From an uncultured Collinsella sp. (GTDB lineage: Bacteria; Actinomycetota; Coriobacteriia; Coriobacteriales; Coriobacteriaceae), in the NCBI GenBank assembly GCA_902464565.1, contig CABQJV010000003.1:1-64000 (forward strand): a DNA stretch of 64,000 bases, in the 5' to 3' direction. This document shows, piece after piece, positions 33,601 to 43,066 of this stretch (the stretch's first letter is position 1; each line of letters begins with the position of its first letter). A model generated the notes under the pieces. The model was not told where the DNA came from, ran no database searches, and was given only the letters and a program-made list of their open reading frames with translations. Both the position numbers and the translations under genes were made by a program.

Positions 33601-34962
33601 TTGTCTCGATTGAACGAAGGGGCCGCGGAGCAGCGTTTTTTACTGCCCGCCTTGCTCCAAAAGCTAGCCTGCGTCATGGCCGTGGCGCTCGCGCTGGTGT
33701 GCGCGGGGGCATATGCGCCCACGACCGCCCAGGCGCTTGAGACCGCAAAGATTACCGCCCGACCCAACACCGGTTCGGGCAGCGCTGTGGTCGGCGGCAC
33801 AGAGACGCGCATTACCTGGGAGGTCCAGGCCGATGCCGACGAGGAGCTGAGCGGTCTTTCGCTGACGTTTGTCGACGGCACGACGTTTGGTACCGATGAC
33901 ACGCGATTGACGATGCTCTCGGGCGAGGACCTCATGGATCGTACGCCCATGAAGCCCACGTGCAAGGCTGACGGCCAGACGCTCAAGATCGACTTTGGCG
34001 AGACGGCGCCTGCCGGCGGCTTTTTCCGTGTCGAGGTTTACGGCGTGACCTTCCCCGTCGAGGGCGGCGATGAGGCCTTTAGCGGCACCTATACGCTCGC
34101 TGACGGGTCGACCAAGAAGATCTCCAAGATTCCGTCGGTGGAGATCAAGGGCGTGACGGCCTTCGATAACTTCCTGGCCGATCTTAAGGAGCAGCCGTGG
34201 GTCGAGGCCTGGAACTCCAATATGTTCCTGCGCCTGTTCTTAAACCCGGTCATTTTGGTCCAAAGCCTGCCGATCGTCTTTAAGGGCTTCCTTATGTCGC
34301 TCTCGATCGTGCTTGTGGCGTTTCCGCTGGCAATTCCCTTTGGCTTTGCCTTGTCGCTCATGCGCATCTCCAAGTCGCGCATCCTGCGTTGCCTTGCCGG
34401 CATCTATGTGAATATCATCCGCGGTACGCCGGCGTTCCTGCAGATCTATATCGCGTTCTTCGGTCTGCCGTTGGCCGGCGTCAAGGTTGATGACTACGTG
34501 CTTGGCGTTATCGTCATGGCCATGAACTCGTCTGCGTACCTATGCGAGATCTTCCGTGCCGGTATTCAATCGATCCCCAAGGGCCAAAACGAGGCTGCGC
34601 GTTCGCTGGGCATGAACGCGTTCCAGACGCTGCTCTATGTCATGATTCCGCAGACGTTCCGTAATGTTTTGCCTACGCTGACCAGCGAGTTTATCTTGCT
34701 TTACAAGGATACGTCGCTGCTTGCCGCCGTGGGTGTGGTCGAGATCGTCATGAACGCCCGTACCATCGTGGCCACGACGGGCTCCATTACACCGTACGTG
34801 GTTGCCGCCCTGTTCTATCTGGTCATCACCCTGCCGCTCGCTCGCTTGGTGAGCGGTCTTGAGGCGAAGCTTTTGGGCACGGCCGAGACCAAGAAGAAGC
34901 GTCCCGCCAAGAGCGCCGGACAGGTTGTCGCGACGCCCGCCGATCACATCGCCGGTCTGTAA
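33601..34962 (+). CDS. Amino-acid ABC permease with N-terminal exported domain
   Basis: A 453-residue fusion. Residues 20-45 are a signal/anchor helix, 46-200 a beta-rich Asp/Gly/Thr-rich domain outside the membrane of no recognised family, and 210-430 the HisM/GlnP-type permease ([17 protein letters not shown], the EAA loop [20 protein letters not shown]). Ordinary GlnP permeases are about 220 residues, so the outer domain is extra and may help dock the binding lipoprotein. TTG 33601 is chosen since GGAG lies at the right distance and starts the signal segment. Confidence 0.85.
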   Translation: MSRLNEGAAEQRFLLPALLQKLACVMAVALALVCAGAYAPTTAQALETAKITARPNTGSGSAVVGGTETRITWEVQADADEELSGLSLTFVDGTTFGTDDTRLTMLSGEDLMDRTPMKPTCKADGQTLKIDFGETAPAGGFFRVEVYGVTFPVEGGDEAFSGTYTLADGSTKKISKIPSVEIKGVTAFDNFLADLKEQPWVEAWNSNMFLRLFLNPVILVQSLPIVFKGFLMSLSIVLVAFPLAIPFGFALSLMRISKSRILRCLAGIYVNIIRGTPAFLQIYIAFFGLPLAGVKVDDYVLGVIVMAMNSSAYLCEIFRAGIQSIPKGQNEAARSLGMNAFQTLLYVMIPQTFRNVLPTLTSEFILLYKDTSLLAAVGVVEIVMNARTIVATTGSITPYVVAALFYLVITLPLARLVSGLEAKLLGTAETKKKRPAKSAGQVVATPADHIAGL

Positions 34963-34974
34963 GGAGGTCCTATC

Positions 34975-35727
<753 letters not shown>

Positions 35728-35748
35728 CCGGTTGATGTAACTGCCGTT

Positions 35749-35794
35749 ACAAAAGAGCGGGGGCTGGACTTGAATCCAGCCCCCGCTCTTTTGT
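35749..35794. terminator. Bidirectional terminator
   Basis: A perfect 20-base stem (35749-35768 with 35775-35794) starting ACAAAAGAGCGGGGG and ending in TCTTTTGT gives A/T runs on both sides. It serves the ABC operon and the convergent flavodoxin gene. Confidence 0.95.
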
Positions 35795-35844
35795 AGGGAT
35801 GGGGATGTGCTTTGATGCAGGCTCTTTTGGAGGTCCTGGGCTCG

Positions 35845-36264
35845 TTACGCGAGCTCGGCTCCGAGGGCCTTGCAAGCGGTCTCGCTCTCGTCGTCGGGCG
35901 CGTCGTAGCAGATGGTGGAGTCCACGACGTTGACGCCAGCCTCGTCGGCGTCGGCCTTCCAGTTGTCCATCCACTCGCCCTCGGCCCACGAATAAGAGCC
36001 AAAGAGGACGACCTTCTTGTCACCGAGGGTCTCCTTGACCTCGTCCCACATAGGCTGGAACTCGTCATACTCAAGCTCCTCGGAACCCATGGCGGGGCAG
36101 CCGAAGGCAATGGCGTCATAGTTGGCGGCCTTGTCGGCGGAGAAGTCGGCGCAGGAGATGACCTCTGCCTCGGCGCCGGCACCGGTTGCGCCCTCGGCAA
36201 CGAAGTTTGCCATGGCCTCGGTGTTGCCTGTACCGCTCCAGTAGACGACGGCGATCTTGCTCAT
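35845..36264 (-). CDS. Flavodoxin
   Basis: A 139-residue short-chain flavodoxin that carries electrons with FMN and often replaces ferredoxin under iron shortage. VVYWSGTGNTEAMA is the phosphate-binding loop, and FGCPAMGSEELEY and LFGSYSWAEGEWMDNW are the FMN-contacting loops. GAAAGG precedes the ATG. The DUF3793 gene lies upstream on the same strand. Confidence 0.93.
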   Translation of the reverse strand: MSKIAVVYWSGTGNTEAMANFVAEGATGAGAEAEVISCADFSADKAANYDAIAFGCPAMGSEELEYDEFQPMWDEVKETLGDKKVVLFGSYSWAEGEWMDNWKADADEAGVNVVDSTICYDAPDDESETACKALGAELA

Positions 36265-36310
36265 ATGTTTTCCTTTCGGTTGCGCGGCGTGCGGCCGCGT
36301 TTTGTATGCT

Positions 36311-37015
36311 CTATCGGGTTGCCTGGACAAGTTGTCCCAGAGTGCAGCCCTGTTGATAGATGTAGGTAAGGTATTGCGTGCATGCGCGATAGGAATCGAA
36401 GGTCGTGAGCGCCTGCTCAACGTTTGTGTATACCTTCCATGCGCCAAAGACCTTATAGTTTTCGCCGTGCTGGACAATAAACTGATGGACATCTTCGTAG
36501 GGATAGCCCAAATAATAGCCAATTTCGTGGGGGAACTCGCACATGCACCCCGTATCGCAGTGCCTATTTCGCGCGAGTGCGCAGACGCTGCCGTCATAGG
36601 CGCTCTCTGCGGCATTGCTGCTTGCCAACGTGATGTGCGCGGCGAGATGCACCAGGGATGCGGGCAGGTTGTGGACATCGTAACCTTCGGCGGCTAGCGC
36701 CGTCGTGGCACGGGGGTCGGAGAGGTATCGCATAAGATCCGCAGGGCGGTACACATAGATGAGCGCTCCGCAGGGGCGCCAGACCAAAACGCTCATATGG
36801 ATCCCGAGTGGCTGGAGCTCGCGGTTGCATTGGGCTATGACGGCGAGCAGGCGAGAGCGTCGCTCTTCGATATGGACGGCGCCGGGTTTTCCGTTTTGGT
36901 TGGCGTAAACGCCGGGATAGGTAAAGAGTGAAGCCGGCTTGATACCTGCGAGCGTAGGGGAGCAGTTGCGCACGACAGCCGTTTGGTATGTTGGGATGTC
37001 AATGGTTCGAGTCAC
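36311..37015 (-). CDS. DUF3793-family protein
   Basis: A 234-residue soluble protein matching DUF3793: RSRLLAVIAQCNRELQ, SVLVWRP, CDTGCMCEFPHEIGYYLGYPYEDV and the C-terminal GAWKVYTNVEQA...FDSYRACT are family blocks. The function is not established, but these genes commonly sit next to flavodoxin and iron-uptake genes, as here. The start is GTG with AAAGGAG upstream. CCTCAG...CTGAGG lies about 18 bases above the start and could be an operator. Confidence 0.8.
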   Translation of the reverse strand: MTRTIDIPTYQTAVVRNCSPTLAGIKPASLFTYPGVYANQNGKPGAVHIEERRSRLLAVIAQCNRELQPLGIHMSVLVWRPCGALIYVYRPADLMRYLSDPRATTALAAEGYDVHNLPASLVHLAAHITLASSNAAESAYDGSVCALARNRHCDTGCMCEFPHEIGYYLGYPYEDVHQFIVQHGENYKVFGAWKVYTNVEQALTTFDSYRACTQYLTYIYQQGCTLGQLVQATR

Positions 37016-37108
37016 GATGCTCCTTTCGGGTCCTCAGTTGTTAGCTGAGGAAAACTTATACACGAAAGTAAGCCATGGTCAACAAAAAAGTTTGAAGAGG
37101 GAAACTAA

Positions 37109-37162
37109 TTGACCGAACGGACACGATTTTGGGTTAAGATGGGGACACCCCATGGGGGTATC
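37109..37162 (+). promoter_or_regulatory. Promoter with CsoR-like copper operator
   Basis: TTGACC (37109-37114) and TAAGAT (37135-37140) are 20 bases apart, longer than ideal, as in promoters that need help. Immediately downstream ACCCCATGGGGGTA (37147-37160) matches the CsoR operator pattern TACCCC...GGGGTA. Confidence 0.6.
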
Positions 37163-37190
37163 TAGATAGTGCTACTTGAAAGGGGAACGC

Positions 37191-37574
37191 ATGAGCGACT
37201 TGCTCAACCCTGCGAATCTCATCGTGTTGGCCGTCATTGCCGTCGGCATGTTTTTTGGACTGCGTCGCATTGTCGCTTCGACACACGGAAAGAGCTGCTG
37301 CAGCGATGGCACGAGCGGTAAGAAGGCCAAGAAGGTAGTGGTTGCGGATACCGATCCGTCCCACTATCCCTATAGCGATGAGCTGCTCATCGGCGGCATG
37401 AGCTGTGACGGCTGCGCTCAGAACGTAGCCAATGCCCTCAATGCGCTGGATGGTGTGTGGGCAACGGTAACGTACGCGGACCACACGGCACGCGTACGCT
37501 CGAAGCGCCCGGTTGATCGCGACACACTCGAGACGGCGGTGAGGGGTGCGGGCTATTACGTTATGAAAATGTAG
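37191..37574 (+). CDS. Membrane-anchored heavy-metal (copper-type) HMA protein
   Basis: A 127-residue protein. One N-terminal hydrophobic helix (about 8-26) is followed by a linker with SCCSD and KKAKK. An HMA fold (about 62-127) carries the metal motif GGMSCDGCAQNVANAL. It probably binds Cu(I) and hands it to a pump, although no P-type ATPase is in the window. GAAAGGGG precedes the ATG. The CsoR-like site in front predicts copper induction. Confidence 0.85.
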   Translation: MSDLLNPANLIVLAVIAVGMFFGLRRIVASTHGKSCCSDGTSGKKAKKVVVADTDPSHYPYSDELLIGGMSCDGCAQNVANALNALDGVWATVTYADHTARVRSKRPVDRDTLETAVRGAGYYVMKM

Positions 37575-37819
37575 GCGTTGCCCTCTCCGGTGGGTACCAG
37601 CCTCCTGCCCATTGTGACTATCGGCATCCAAAAATGTGCGCAAAAATAACCTTTAGATGCGGCAAAAGTGGAGTTTGGTGACGGTTTGCGCGGAATTCAC
37701 TACCGATCGAGCATCTATTAACCCGTCCAAAAAATTATAGGTGTATACTTATACCCTGATTATTGCTGTGCTCAGATTGCAATTAACCGTGGACAGAAAT
37801 GAAGAATGCTAAAACTGGG

Positions 37820-37855
37820 CTTTAGGACAGGGGAGGCTATAACCTTATGTGACGA
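37820..37855 (+). promoter_or_regulatory. Abnormal start region of the surface-protein gene
   Basis: GGGGAGG (37830-37836) leads to ATG 37847, which is followed at once by TGA and then CGA GTG in the same frame. A single change TGA to CGA would give MRRVGTLGL, a normal signal-peptide start. As printed, translation would need restart at GTG 37856. The spacer 37575-37819 holds only A/T-rich sequence with GTATACTTATAC symmetry. Confidence 0.65.
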
Positions 37856-40375
37856 GTGGGAACACTTGGCTTGGTGGCAGCGCTTGCCGCTATCTTGGTA
37901 TCGCCGCTGCCGGCGCACGCCGAAGACGCATCGGGTGCCGTTACCTACAATGCGGGAAATGGGTATTCCTTTGAGAAGCTCTCGCATCCTACGGTAGGAA
38001 CGTCGCAGCCGGATGGCATCGTCGACTACCAGGGTAACGGTGCCGTTGCCGTTCCGGGCGCCGATGGTAATACGGCCAACAACGAAGGCGATCGCGGCCA
38101 GAGCTACACTTGGGCGGCTGCGAGCTATGGTGACTGGCTTTATGTGGGCACCTGCTATGCGGCGATGGGCAACACGCTGACGCTCATGAACAGCACGCTG
38201 GGCGATTCCTTTGATGCTGAAACCATGCGCCTGACGCTGGAGGCCATGTTTAACGGTACCTTCTTCTATGGACAGCAGAAGGAGGACGGCACGGCCGACA
38301 AGGACAGCGGCGGCATCTTGGTCAAGATCAATACCAAGACCGGTGAGACCAAGCTGCTACTCTCTGAATCGCTCAACGGCGTCGCTCCTTTGTTCCGCAA
38401 TGCCGTGAGCTATAAGGGTAAGCTCTATTTCTGCGGCAGCGTCAGGGCCAATGGCGGCAAAAGCGGCCTGCCTGCTGTATATGAGATTGATCCTAAGACG
38501 GATGAGTACAAAGTTGTCTATCAGGGCCTTTCGAGCATGCAGGATTACGGTGCTGCCTACAAGCAGGGCATTTCTACCGGTATCCGCGGCATGTGTGTCC
38601 ATGATGGCCAGCTCGTCATCAGTAATGTGGGTAAAGACGCGGCCGGTAAGTTTGTGTCGACAATCCTGACGTCGCCTGACCCGTCGAAGGGCCAGGACAG
38701 CTTCATCGAGATTGCTAACTCGGACACGTTGTTTAACTATCCGGCGATTCGCTATCAGGACAGCATCTACGGCGGCGCCATTTGGGATATGGTCTCGTAC
38801 AATGGCCATCTCTATGCGACCATCTGCACCGGTACGCCCGAGAACGCTCCCGATGATAATTCCATGCAGTCGTTTGCCATGGTTCGTGGCGACAAGAATG
38901 CCGACGGCAGCTATTCGTGGACTCCCATTGTTGGCGATCAGAAGACGGACGGTGCAAAGTACTGCTTTGGCATCGATCCTGCCCGCACCCGTTCTGGTGC
39001 TGCCAACCTCATCGTCTACAACGACTACCTCTATATCGGTGAATACAACGACGAGGAGATTGCTCTCGAGCGCATCCTGTTCAACAAGTCCAGCACCGAA
39101 GAGGGCGGCAAGAGCAGCATGGGCGGCGTTGACTGCTCGTTTGTGAATGCCAATCTTGAGCAGTCGGTCAACATCTATCGCATGGACAAGGACGAGAACA
39201 TGGAGCTCGTCGTTGGCGATCGCACCGATATGTTCCCCGAGGGCGGTATTTCCGGCCTGACTTCGGGCTTTGGCCGAAACGAGAACCAGTACATTTGGCG
39301 CATGCAGAAGTTCGACGGCAAGCTGTATATCGGTACCTTTGATACCGCGAGCCTGCTTGAGCCGATCGGCCAGTTCTCCAATGGTGACATTATCGATATG
39401 ACGCCCGAGGAGTGGGGCTCTCAGGTTCAGCGCCTTAGGGACCTGCTCGATCACCTGCTCGACAAGAAATCGCCCGATGCCCCCATCGTTCCCGTGGACA
39501 AGCTTACGGACGATGATTCGAACGAAGCCGCCGATGTCGATGACGAGAAGGCTGAGGCCGTCGAGGTCGACGACGAGAAGACCGAGGTTGCTAAGGGCTT
39601 TGGCGATCTGAGCGATGCGTTGGATGAGGCCGCGGGCGACCTTTACGATCAGGCCGCGACGATGTCCGCGGACGTTGAGGACGACGCTGCTTATGTTCAG
39701 AAAATCGATAGCGAGATTGCGTACTTCAAGTCTTTTGCCGATCAGTATCAGGATATGCTCGATAGCTATGAGAGCCTGAAGCAGCAGTACGAGGATGCCT
39801 ATGGCACCGAGCTGCCGGGCGATATTCAGGATGCATTCGATAAGCTGCTGAGCGAGGAGAACCTCAAGAAGCTGCAGAGTGTCCTTACGTGCATGTACTA
39901 CCTGCACGATGCCGAGCGTGGCTTTGATATGTATGTGACCGAGGACGGCGTGAACTTTACAACGCTGACGACCAACGGCTTTAACGATCCGTATAACCAT
40001 GGTCTGCGCACCTTTGCGGTGACCAACCAGGGTCTGTGCCTTGGTACCGCCAACCCGTTCTATGGCTGCCAGGTTTGGATCCAGCGCAAGGAGAATTCGG
40101 AGAATCCGATTGATCCCGGTACTCCGGATCCGACGGAACCCACCGATCCTTCGCAGCCGGGTGGCGGCGATCAGCCTGGTGGCAGCCAGACGGGCGGTAA
40201 CGACCAGTCGAGCAGCACCACGACCACTGTCACGACGACCGCTAAGAAGACTCCGAAGGACGGCTCGCTGCCTCACGCTGGTGACTCGACCCTCACGCTG
40301 GTCTTGGGATTGCTGGTTGCAGCTGCCGCAGTGCTTGGCATTGCTCTCGTCTTGCGCAAGCGTTCTCGTCGCTAG
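37856..40375 (+). CDS. Large anchored surface protein, propeller-like
   Basis: About 839 residues. The signal peptide ends near PAHA-ED. Residues 60-520 contain repeated G-x-LY-x-G strands (GDWLYVGTCY, GKLYFCGSV, NGHLYATICTG, DYLYIGEYN, GKLYIGTFD), as in beta-propellers. An acidic coiled coil (about 545-690) follows, then a Pro/Thr/Gly-rich stalk. The C-terminus SLPHAGDST, hydrophobic helix and RKRSRR form a sortase signal in which LPxTG has become LPHAG. The n-region lacks Lys/Arg because of the stop codon upstream, so the gene may be switched off or mis-sequenced there. Probable adhesin or glycan-binding protein; ligand unknown. Confidence 0.8.
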   Translation: MGTLGLVAALAAILVSPLPAHAEDASGAVTYNAGNGYSFEKLSHPTVGTSQPDGIVDYQGNGAVAVPGADGNTANNEGDRGQSYTWAAASYGDWLYVGTCYAAMGNTLTLMNSTLGDSFDAETMRLTLEAMFNGTFFYGQQKEDGTADKDSGGILVKINTKTGETKLLLSESLNGVAPLFRNAVSYKGKLYFCGSVRANGGKSGLPAVYEIDPKTDEYKVVYQGLSSMQDYGAAYKQGISTGIRGMCVHDGQLVISNVGKDAAGKFVSTILTSPDPSKGQDSFIEIANSDTLFNYPAIRYQDSIYGGAIWDMVSYNGHLYATICTGTPENAPDDNSMQSFAMVRGDKNADGSYSWTPIVGDQKTDGAKYCFGIDPARTRSGAANLIVYNDYLYIGEYNDEEIALERILFNKSSTEEGGKSSMGGVDCSFVNANLEQSVNIYRMDKDENMELVVGDRTDMFPEGGISGLTSGFGRNENQYIWRMQKFDGKLYIGTFDTASLLEPIGQFSNGDIIDMTPEEWGSQVQRLRDLLDHLLDKKSPDAPIVPVDKLTDDDSNEAADVDDEKAEAVEVDDEKTEVAKGFGDLSDALDEAAGDLYDQAATMSADVEDDAAYVQKIDSEIAYFKSFADQYQDMLDSYESLKQQYEDAYGTELPGDIQDAFDKLLSEENLKKLQSVLTCMYYLHDAERGFDMYVTEDGVNFTTLTTNGFNDPYNHGLRTFAVTNQGLCLGTANPFYGCQVWIQRKENSENPIDPGTPDPTEPTDPSQPGGGDQPGGSQTGGNDQSSSTTTTVTTTAKKTPKDGSLPHAGDSTLTLVLGLLVAAAAVLGIALVLRKRSRR

Positions 40376-40797
40376 ACTCGACCACGCAGCTCGATGCCTT
40401 GGATATCGCCAAAATTGATGGCGATATCCCTGAGTTTGAGCAGCTTGAACGCGGGTAGCACTTCGTCCAGAATGCCCGTGCGGCTACGATAGCCGTACGT
40501 ATCGTAATAGGTGACGCGCACCAGGTCGCCGCGTTTGAGGCCCTCGAGCTTTTTCGAAAGCTCGAGGGCTTTTTCTTCTGTGAGTTCGCATTTGGGCTCA
40601 ACAGTGATCTCTTGTTTGCGCACGAGCTCGTAGTATCCCGTGAGGGCGGCAAAGGGCATAAACTGCGCGGCACGGCCGGCGCGGACGGCGCCGTTGGCGG
40701 TGAGTTTGGGGTCGGCGGAGCGACGTCTTCCCTCAGGGTCCGCTAGACGTTCAAAAGGTGTCGGTGGCCGCATCGGCTGTTGTTGGGGCTTAGGCAC
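40372..40797 (-). CDS. YolD-like protein
   Basis: A 141-residue protein whose AAQFMPFAALTGYYELVRKQE segment matches the YolD family, small proteins encoded with Y-family polymerases in Gram-positives. The GTG start overlaps the polymerase stop by 8 bases (GTGCCTAA), with GGAGG upstream, so the two are translationally coupled. Its stop overlaps that of the convergent surface-protein gene by two bases. The exact role is not established. Confidence 0.82.
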   Translation of the reverse strand: MPKPQQQPMRPPTPFERLADPEGRRRSADPKLTANGAVRAGRAAQFMPFAALTGYYELVRKQEITVEPKCELTEEKALELSKKLEGLKRGDLVRVTYYDTYGYRSRTGILDEVLPAFKLLKLRDIAINFGDIQGIELRGRV

Positions 40798-42295
40798 GGT
40801 GTCCTCCTACCTGATCGTTGCGTTCGCGTGCGGTGGCGCCGGCGGTAAAGCTTAATCCCTTGACGAGCGCGTTCTTGCCGTACTTGCCTTTCACAGCCAG
40901 GACGGCGCGCGCCAGGTCGCGCTCGCGCTCATCTGCCTCGATATCGCTAAATAGATCGATGGTGGCAAATTCCTCGGGCATGAGGTTGCCAAAGCCCAGG
41001 TTGATGCGTTTGACCGGTCGTTTGGGATCGACGGTCTGCGCCCAGAGCTCATCGAAATAGCCCATGATCTTCTTAAACGAATTGGTACGCTCGGGCAGCT
41101 TTCGCGAGGCGTTAGAGTGCGCAAAGAGTGCGGCATAGCCACCACGCGGTTTGCCGCCATGCTCTCCCACAAAGATGCCATCGATTGCCTGCGCCTCACG
41201 CACCAAGCGCCGCCGTTCGTCATCGCGCTGGACGGGCTTGGGCGCACGGGGCGCGAGCTCGGGGCCGGCGGTTGCGGTGGGTTCGATACTCGACGTGCTC
41301 GAGCGTAGGTGTCCGCATCCGTCCACATATTGCGCTGTGCCGCTGGCATCGAGCCGGCGTATGTCGGCGCGCTCGCTTGCATAGCCTACAAAGAGCGAGA
41401 TGCTGTCACACACCACGTGCTTGTCGATCAAATCCAGCACGGCGTTGTCGACCATCTCGCGCAAGACGGTGTAGGCCTGCTCGTAGGCATAGCCCTTCGA
41501 GAGCACTTGCCCCGTGGTTGTTGAGGTTGCATGCGGGCGATAGGCCTGAATATCGGCGATAGTTGTCGGCTCGCGCCCGAAGGCGTGGTCGATAAGATAC
41601 TCGGCATTGACGCCGAGCTCGTCGTAGAGCAGGTTTTCGTCGAGCGCCGCGACGCCCATCAGATCGTAGACGCCGTATTTTTCGAGTCGTGCTGCCACGC
41701 CGGGGCCGATGCCCCAGATATCGGTGATGGGACGATGGGGCCAGATTTCCTTGCGAAAGGTCTCATCGTCGAGTATGCCGATGCGGCTGGGTACGTGCTT
41801 GGCGGTGATATCGAGTGCAACTTTGGCCTGGAATAGGTTGGGGCCGATGCCGACCGTCGCCGTGATGCCGGTGCGCGCCAGGACCTCGTCGCGCAACATG
41901 CAGGCGAAGCCTTCCGCATCGGTGTGATAGAGGTCCAGATAGGGTGTCACGTCGATAAAGCACTCGTCAATTGAGTAGACGTGAACGTCTTGCGGACTGA
42001 CGTATTCCAGGTAGATACCGTAGATCTGCGCCGACACCTCCATGTAGTGCTGCATGCGCGGTACGGCCTTGATGTAGTCGATGCCATCGGGAATTTCGAA
42101 CAGACGGCAGCGGTTGTGAATACCTAAGTCCTTCATGGCCTGCGTGATAGCGAGGCAGATGGTCGTGCGTCCGCGCGATTCGTCGGCAACGACCAGGTTG
42201 GTGGTGAGTGGATCGAGCCCGCGGTCCACGCACTCGACGCTGGCATAAAACGTCTTGAGGTCGATGCAGATGTAGGTGTGCTGCTCGTGCGCCAC
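40790..42295 (-). CDS. Y-family DNA polymerase (UvrX/DinB-like)
   Basis: A 501-residue translesion polymerase. ICIDLKTFYASVECVDRG is motif I, with the catalytic Asp in ICIDLK. VYSIDECFIDVTPYL holds the second pair (SIDE). The thumb helix-hairpin-helix WGIGPGVAARLEKYGVYDL and little-finger domain follow. It resembles the UmuC/UvrX branch rather than Pol IV. GTG 42295 is preferred since GGAGG precedes it and the ATG codons upstream fall inside SOS boxes. It is coupled to the YolD gene. Confidence 0.92.
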   Translation of the reverse strand: MAHEQHTYICIDLKTFYASVECVDRGLDPLTTNLVVADESRGRTTICLAITQAMKDLGIHNRCRLFEIPDGIDYIKAVPRMQHYMEVSAQIYGIYLEYVSPQDVHVYSIDECFIDVTPYLDLYHTDAEGFACMLRDEVLARTGITATVGIGPNLFQAKVALDITAKHVPSRIGILDDETFRKEIWPHRPITDIWGIGPGVAARLEKYGVYDLMGVAALDENLLYDELGVNAEYLIDHAFGREPTTIADIQAYRPHATSTTTGQVLSKGYAYEQAYTVLREMVDNAVLDLIDKHVVCDSISLFVGYASERADIRRLDASGTAQYVDGCGHLRSSTSSIEPTATAGPELAPRAPKPVQRDDERRRLVREAQAIDGIFVGEHGGKPRGGYAALFAHSNASRKLPERTNSFKKIMGYFDELWAQTVDPKRPVKRINLGFGNLMPEEFATIDLFSDIEADERERDLARAVLAVKGKYGKNALVKGLSFTAGATARERNDQVGGHRA

Positions 42296-42307
42296 GCGTC
42301 CTCCCAT

Positions 42308-42338
42308 CAAACACATGTTCTTATCGAATACCTGTTCG
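42308..42338 (-). promoter_or_regulatory. Two LexA (SOS) boxes
   Basis: Read on the minus strand, CGAACAGGTATTCG (42325-42338) and AGAACATGTGTTTG (42308-42321) both fit CGAACrnryGTTyG with one or two changes. They lie 13-43 bases before the polymerase start. DNA damage should induce the polymerase-YolD pair. Confidence 0.8.
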
Positions 42339-42376
42339 ATAATACCCGCTCGACCGGACACCGTCAAAACCTGTCA

Positions 42377-42401
42377 AAAAGGGACTGGTTTGTTTTGGTA
42401 G
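42377..42401. repeat. Half copy of the 43067 repeat
   Basis: AAGGGACTGGTTTGTTTTGG and the next five bases match the left arm at 43067 at 22 of 25 positions in the same orientation. The pairing arm is missing here. The two copies flank the short dehydrogenase-like gene. Confidence 0.7.
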
Positions 42402-42530
42402 GTATGGTCGTGCGGTTGGATTGGGTTTTAACGCAGCTCTAAAGAGTGCGAAACAGCTCGGAAAACCTCGCTTCGTAGCATGGGCCTAACGATTGATACC
42501 GCCTATACGCATGGAAAGGTTGTGGAAAAG

Positions 42531-43055
42531 ATGGTCAATTATGGGTTCGGTATGCCGACGCGCCTTGTTGCGGATGGAGACGTGGCTCGCTGGTGCGGAC
42601 GATTGGTCGCTCACTACGGTGGCACCAAGGCGCTGGTCGTGTTGGGCGGCGACAAGCATACGCGCGATGAGCTTGTCTCGGGGGCACTCGGTTCGCTTGA
42701 TCGAGCCCTGCTCGAGCGTGTGCTTTTCCGCTGCGGCTCGGTTGAGGGCGACGGGGGAGACGAGCTGATCGACGAAGCCGTGGCCCTGGCGACCGACGAA
42801 GGTGTAGACTTTGTCCTGGCGATCGGCGATGCCGATACTGCTGGCTTTGCGCGCGAGCTCGCGCGTCGCATGGCGGCTCTCGATGCCGGCGAAGACGGCT
42901 TTGTGCCTTATGGATGCATTGTCTCGGAGGGCAAGGTGCCTGCTGTCGTGGGCACCGGCGAGGTTCCCGTTTTTGCCATTATCGCGCCCGAACTGCTGGA
43001 GGGCATCGGGTCTCCTCTGCGCGAGTTGCTCGGCAGTGTGTGCGCCGCGGCCTAG
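42531..43055 (+). CDS. Lone N-terminal domain of an iron-type alcohol dehydrogenase
   Basis: About 174 residues matching only the nucleotide-binding half of Fe-dependent alcohol dehydrogenases: MVNYGFGMPTRLVADGDVAR, YGGTKALVVLGGDKHTRD and DEGVDFVLAIGDADTAGFAREL. The GGGS-xx-D motif is degraded to GDADTAG, and the helical metal-binding half (about 200 residues with three His) is absent. So it is either a worn gene fragment or a binding-only relative. It is flanked by direct repeats. The start is uncertain; ATG 42480 in frame is possible. Confidence 0.6.
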   Translation: MVNYGFGMPTRLVADGDVARWCGRLVAHYGGTKALVVLGGDKHTRDELVSGALGSLDRALLERVLFRCGSVEGDGGDELIDEAVALATDEGVDFVLAIGDADTAGFARELARRMAALDAGEDGFVPYGCIVSEGKVPAVVGTGEVPVFAIIAPELLEGIGSPLRELLGSVCAAA

Positions 43056-43066
43056 TACCTGCCAGG

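Noticed and set aside
38357..40276. 639-codon open frame antisense to the surface-protein gene
   Set aside because: It lies wholly inside a gene with clear signal peptide, repeats and sorting signal; it is rich in Arg, Ile and Val with no domain.
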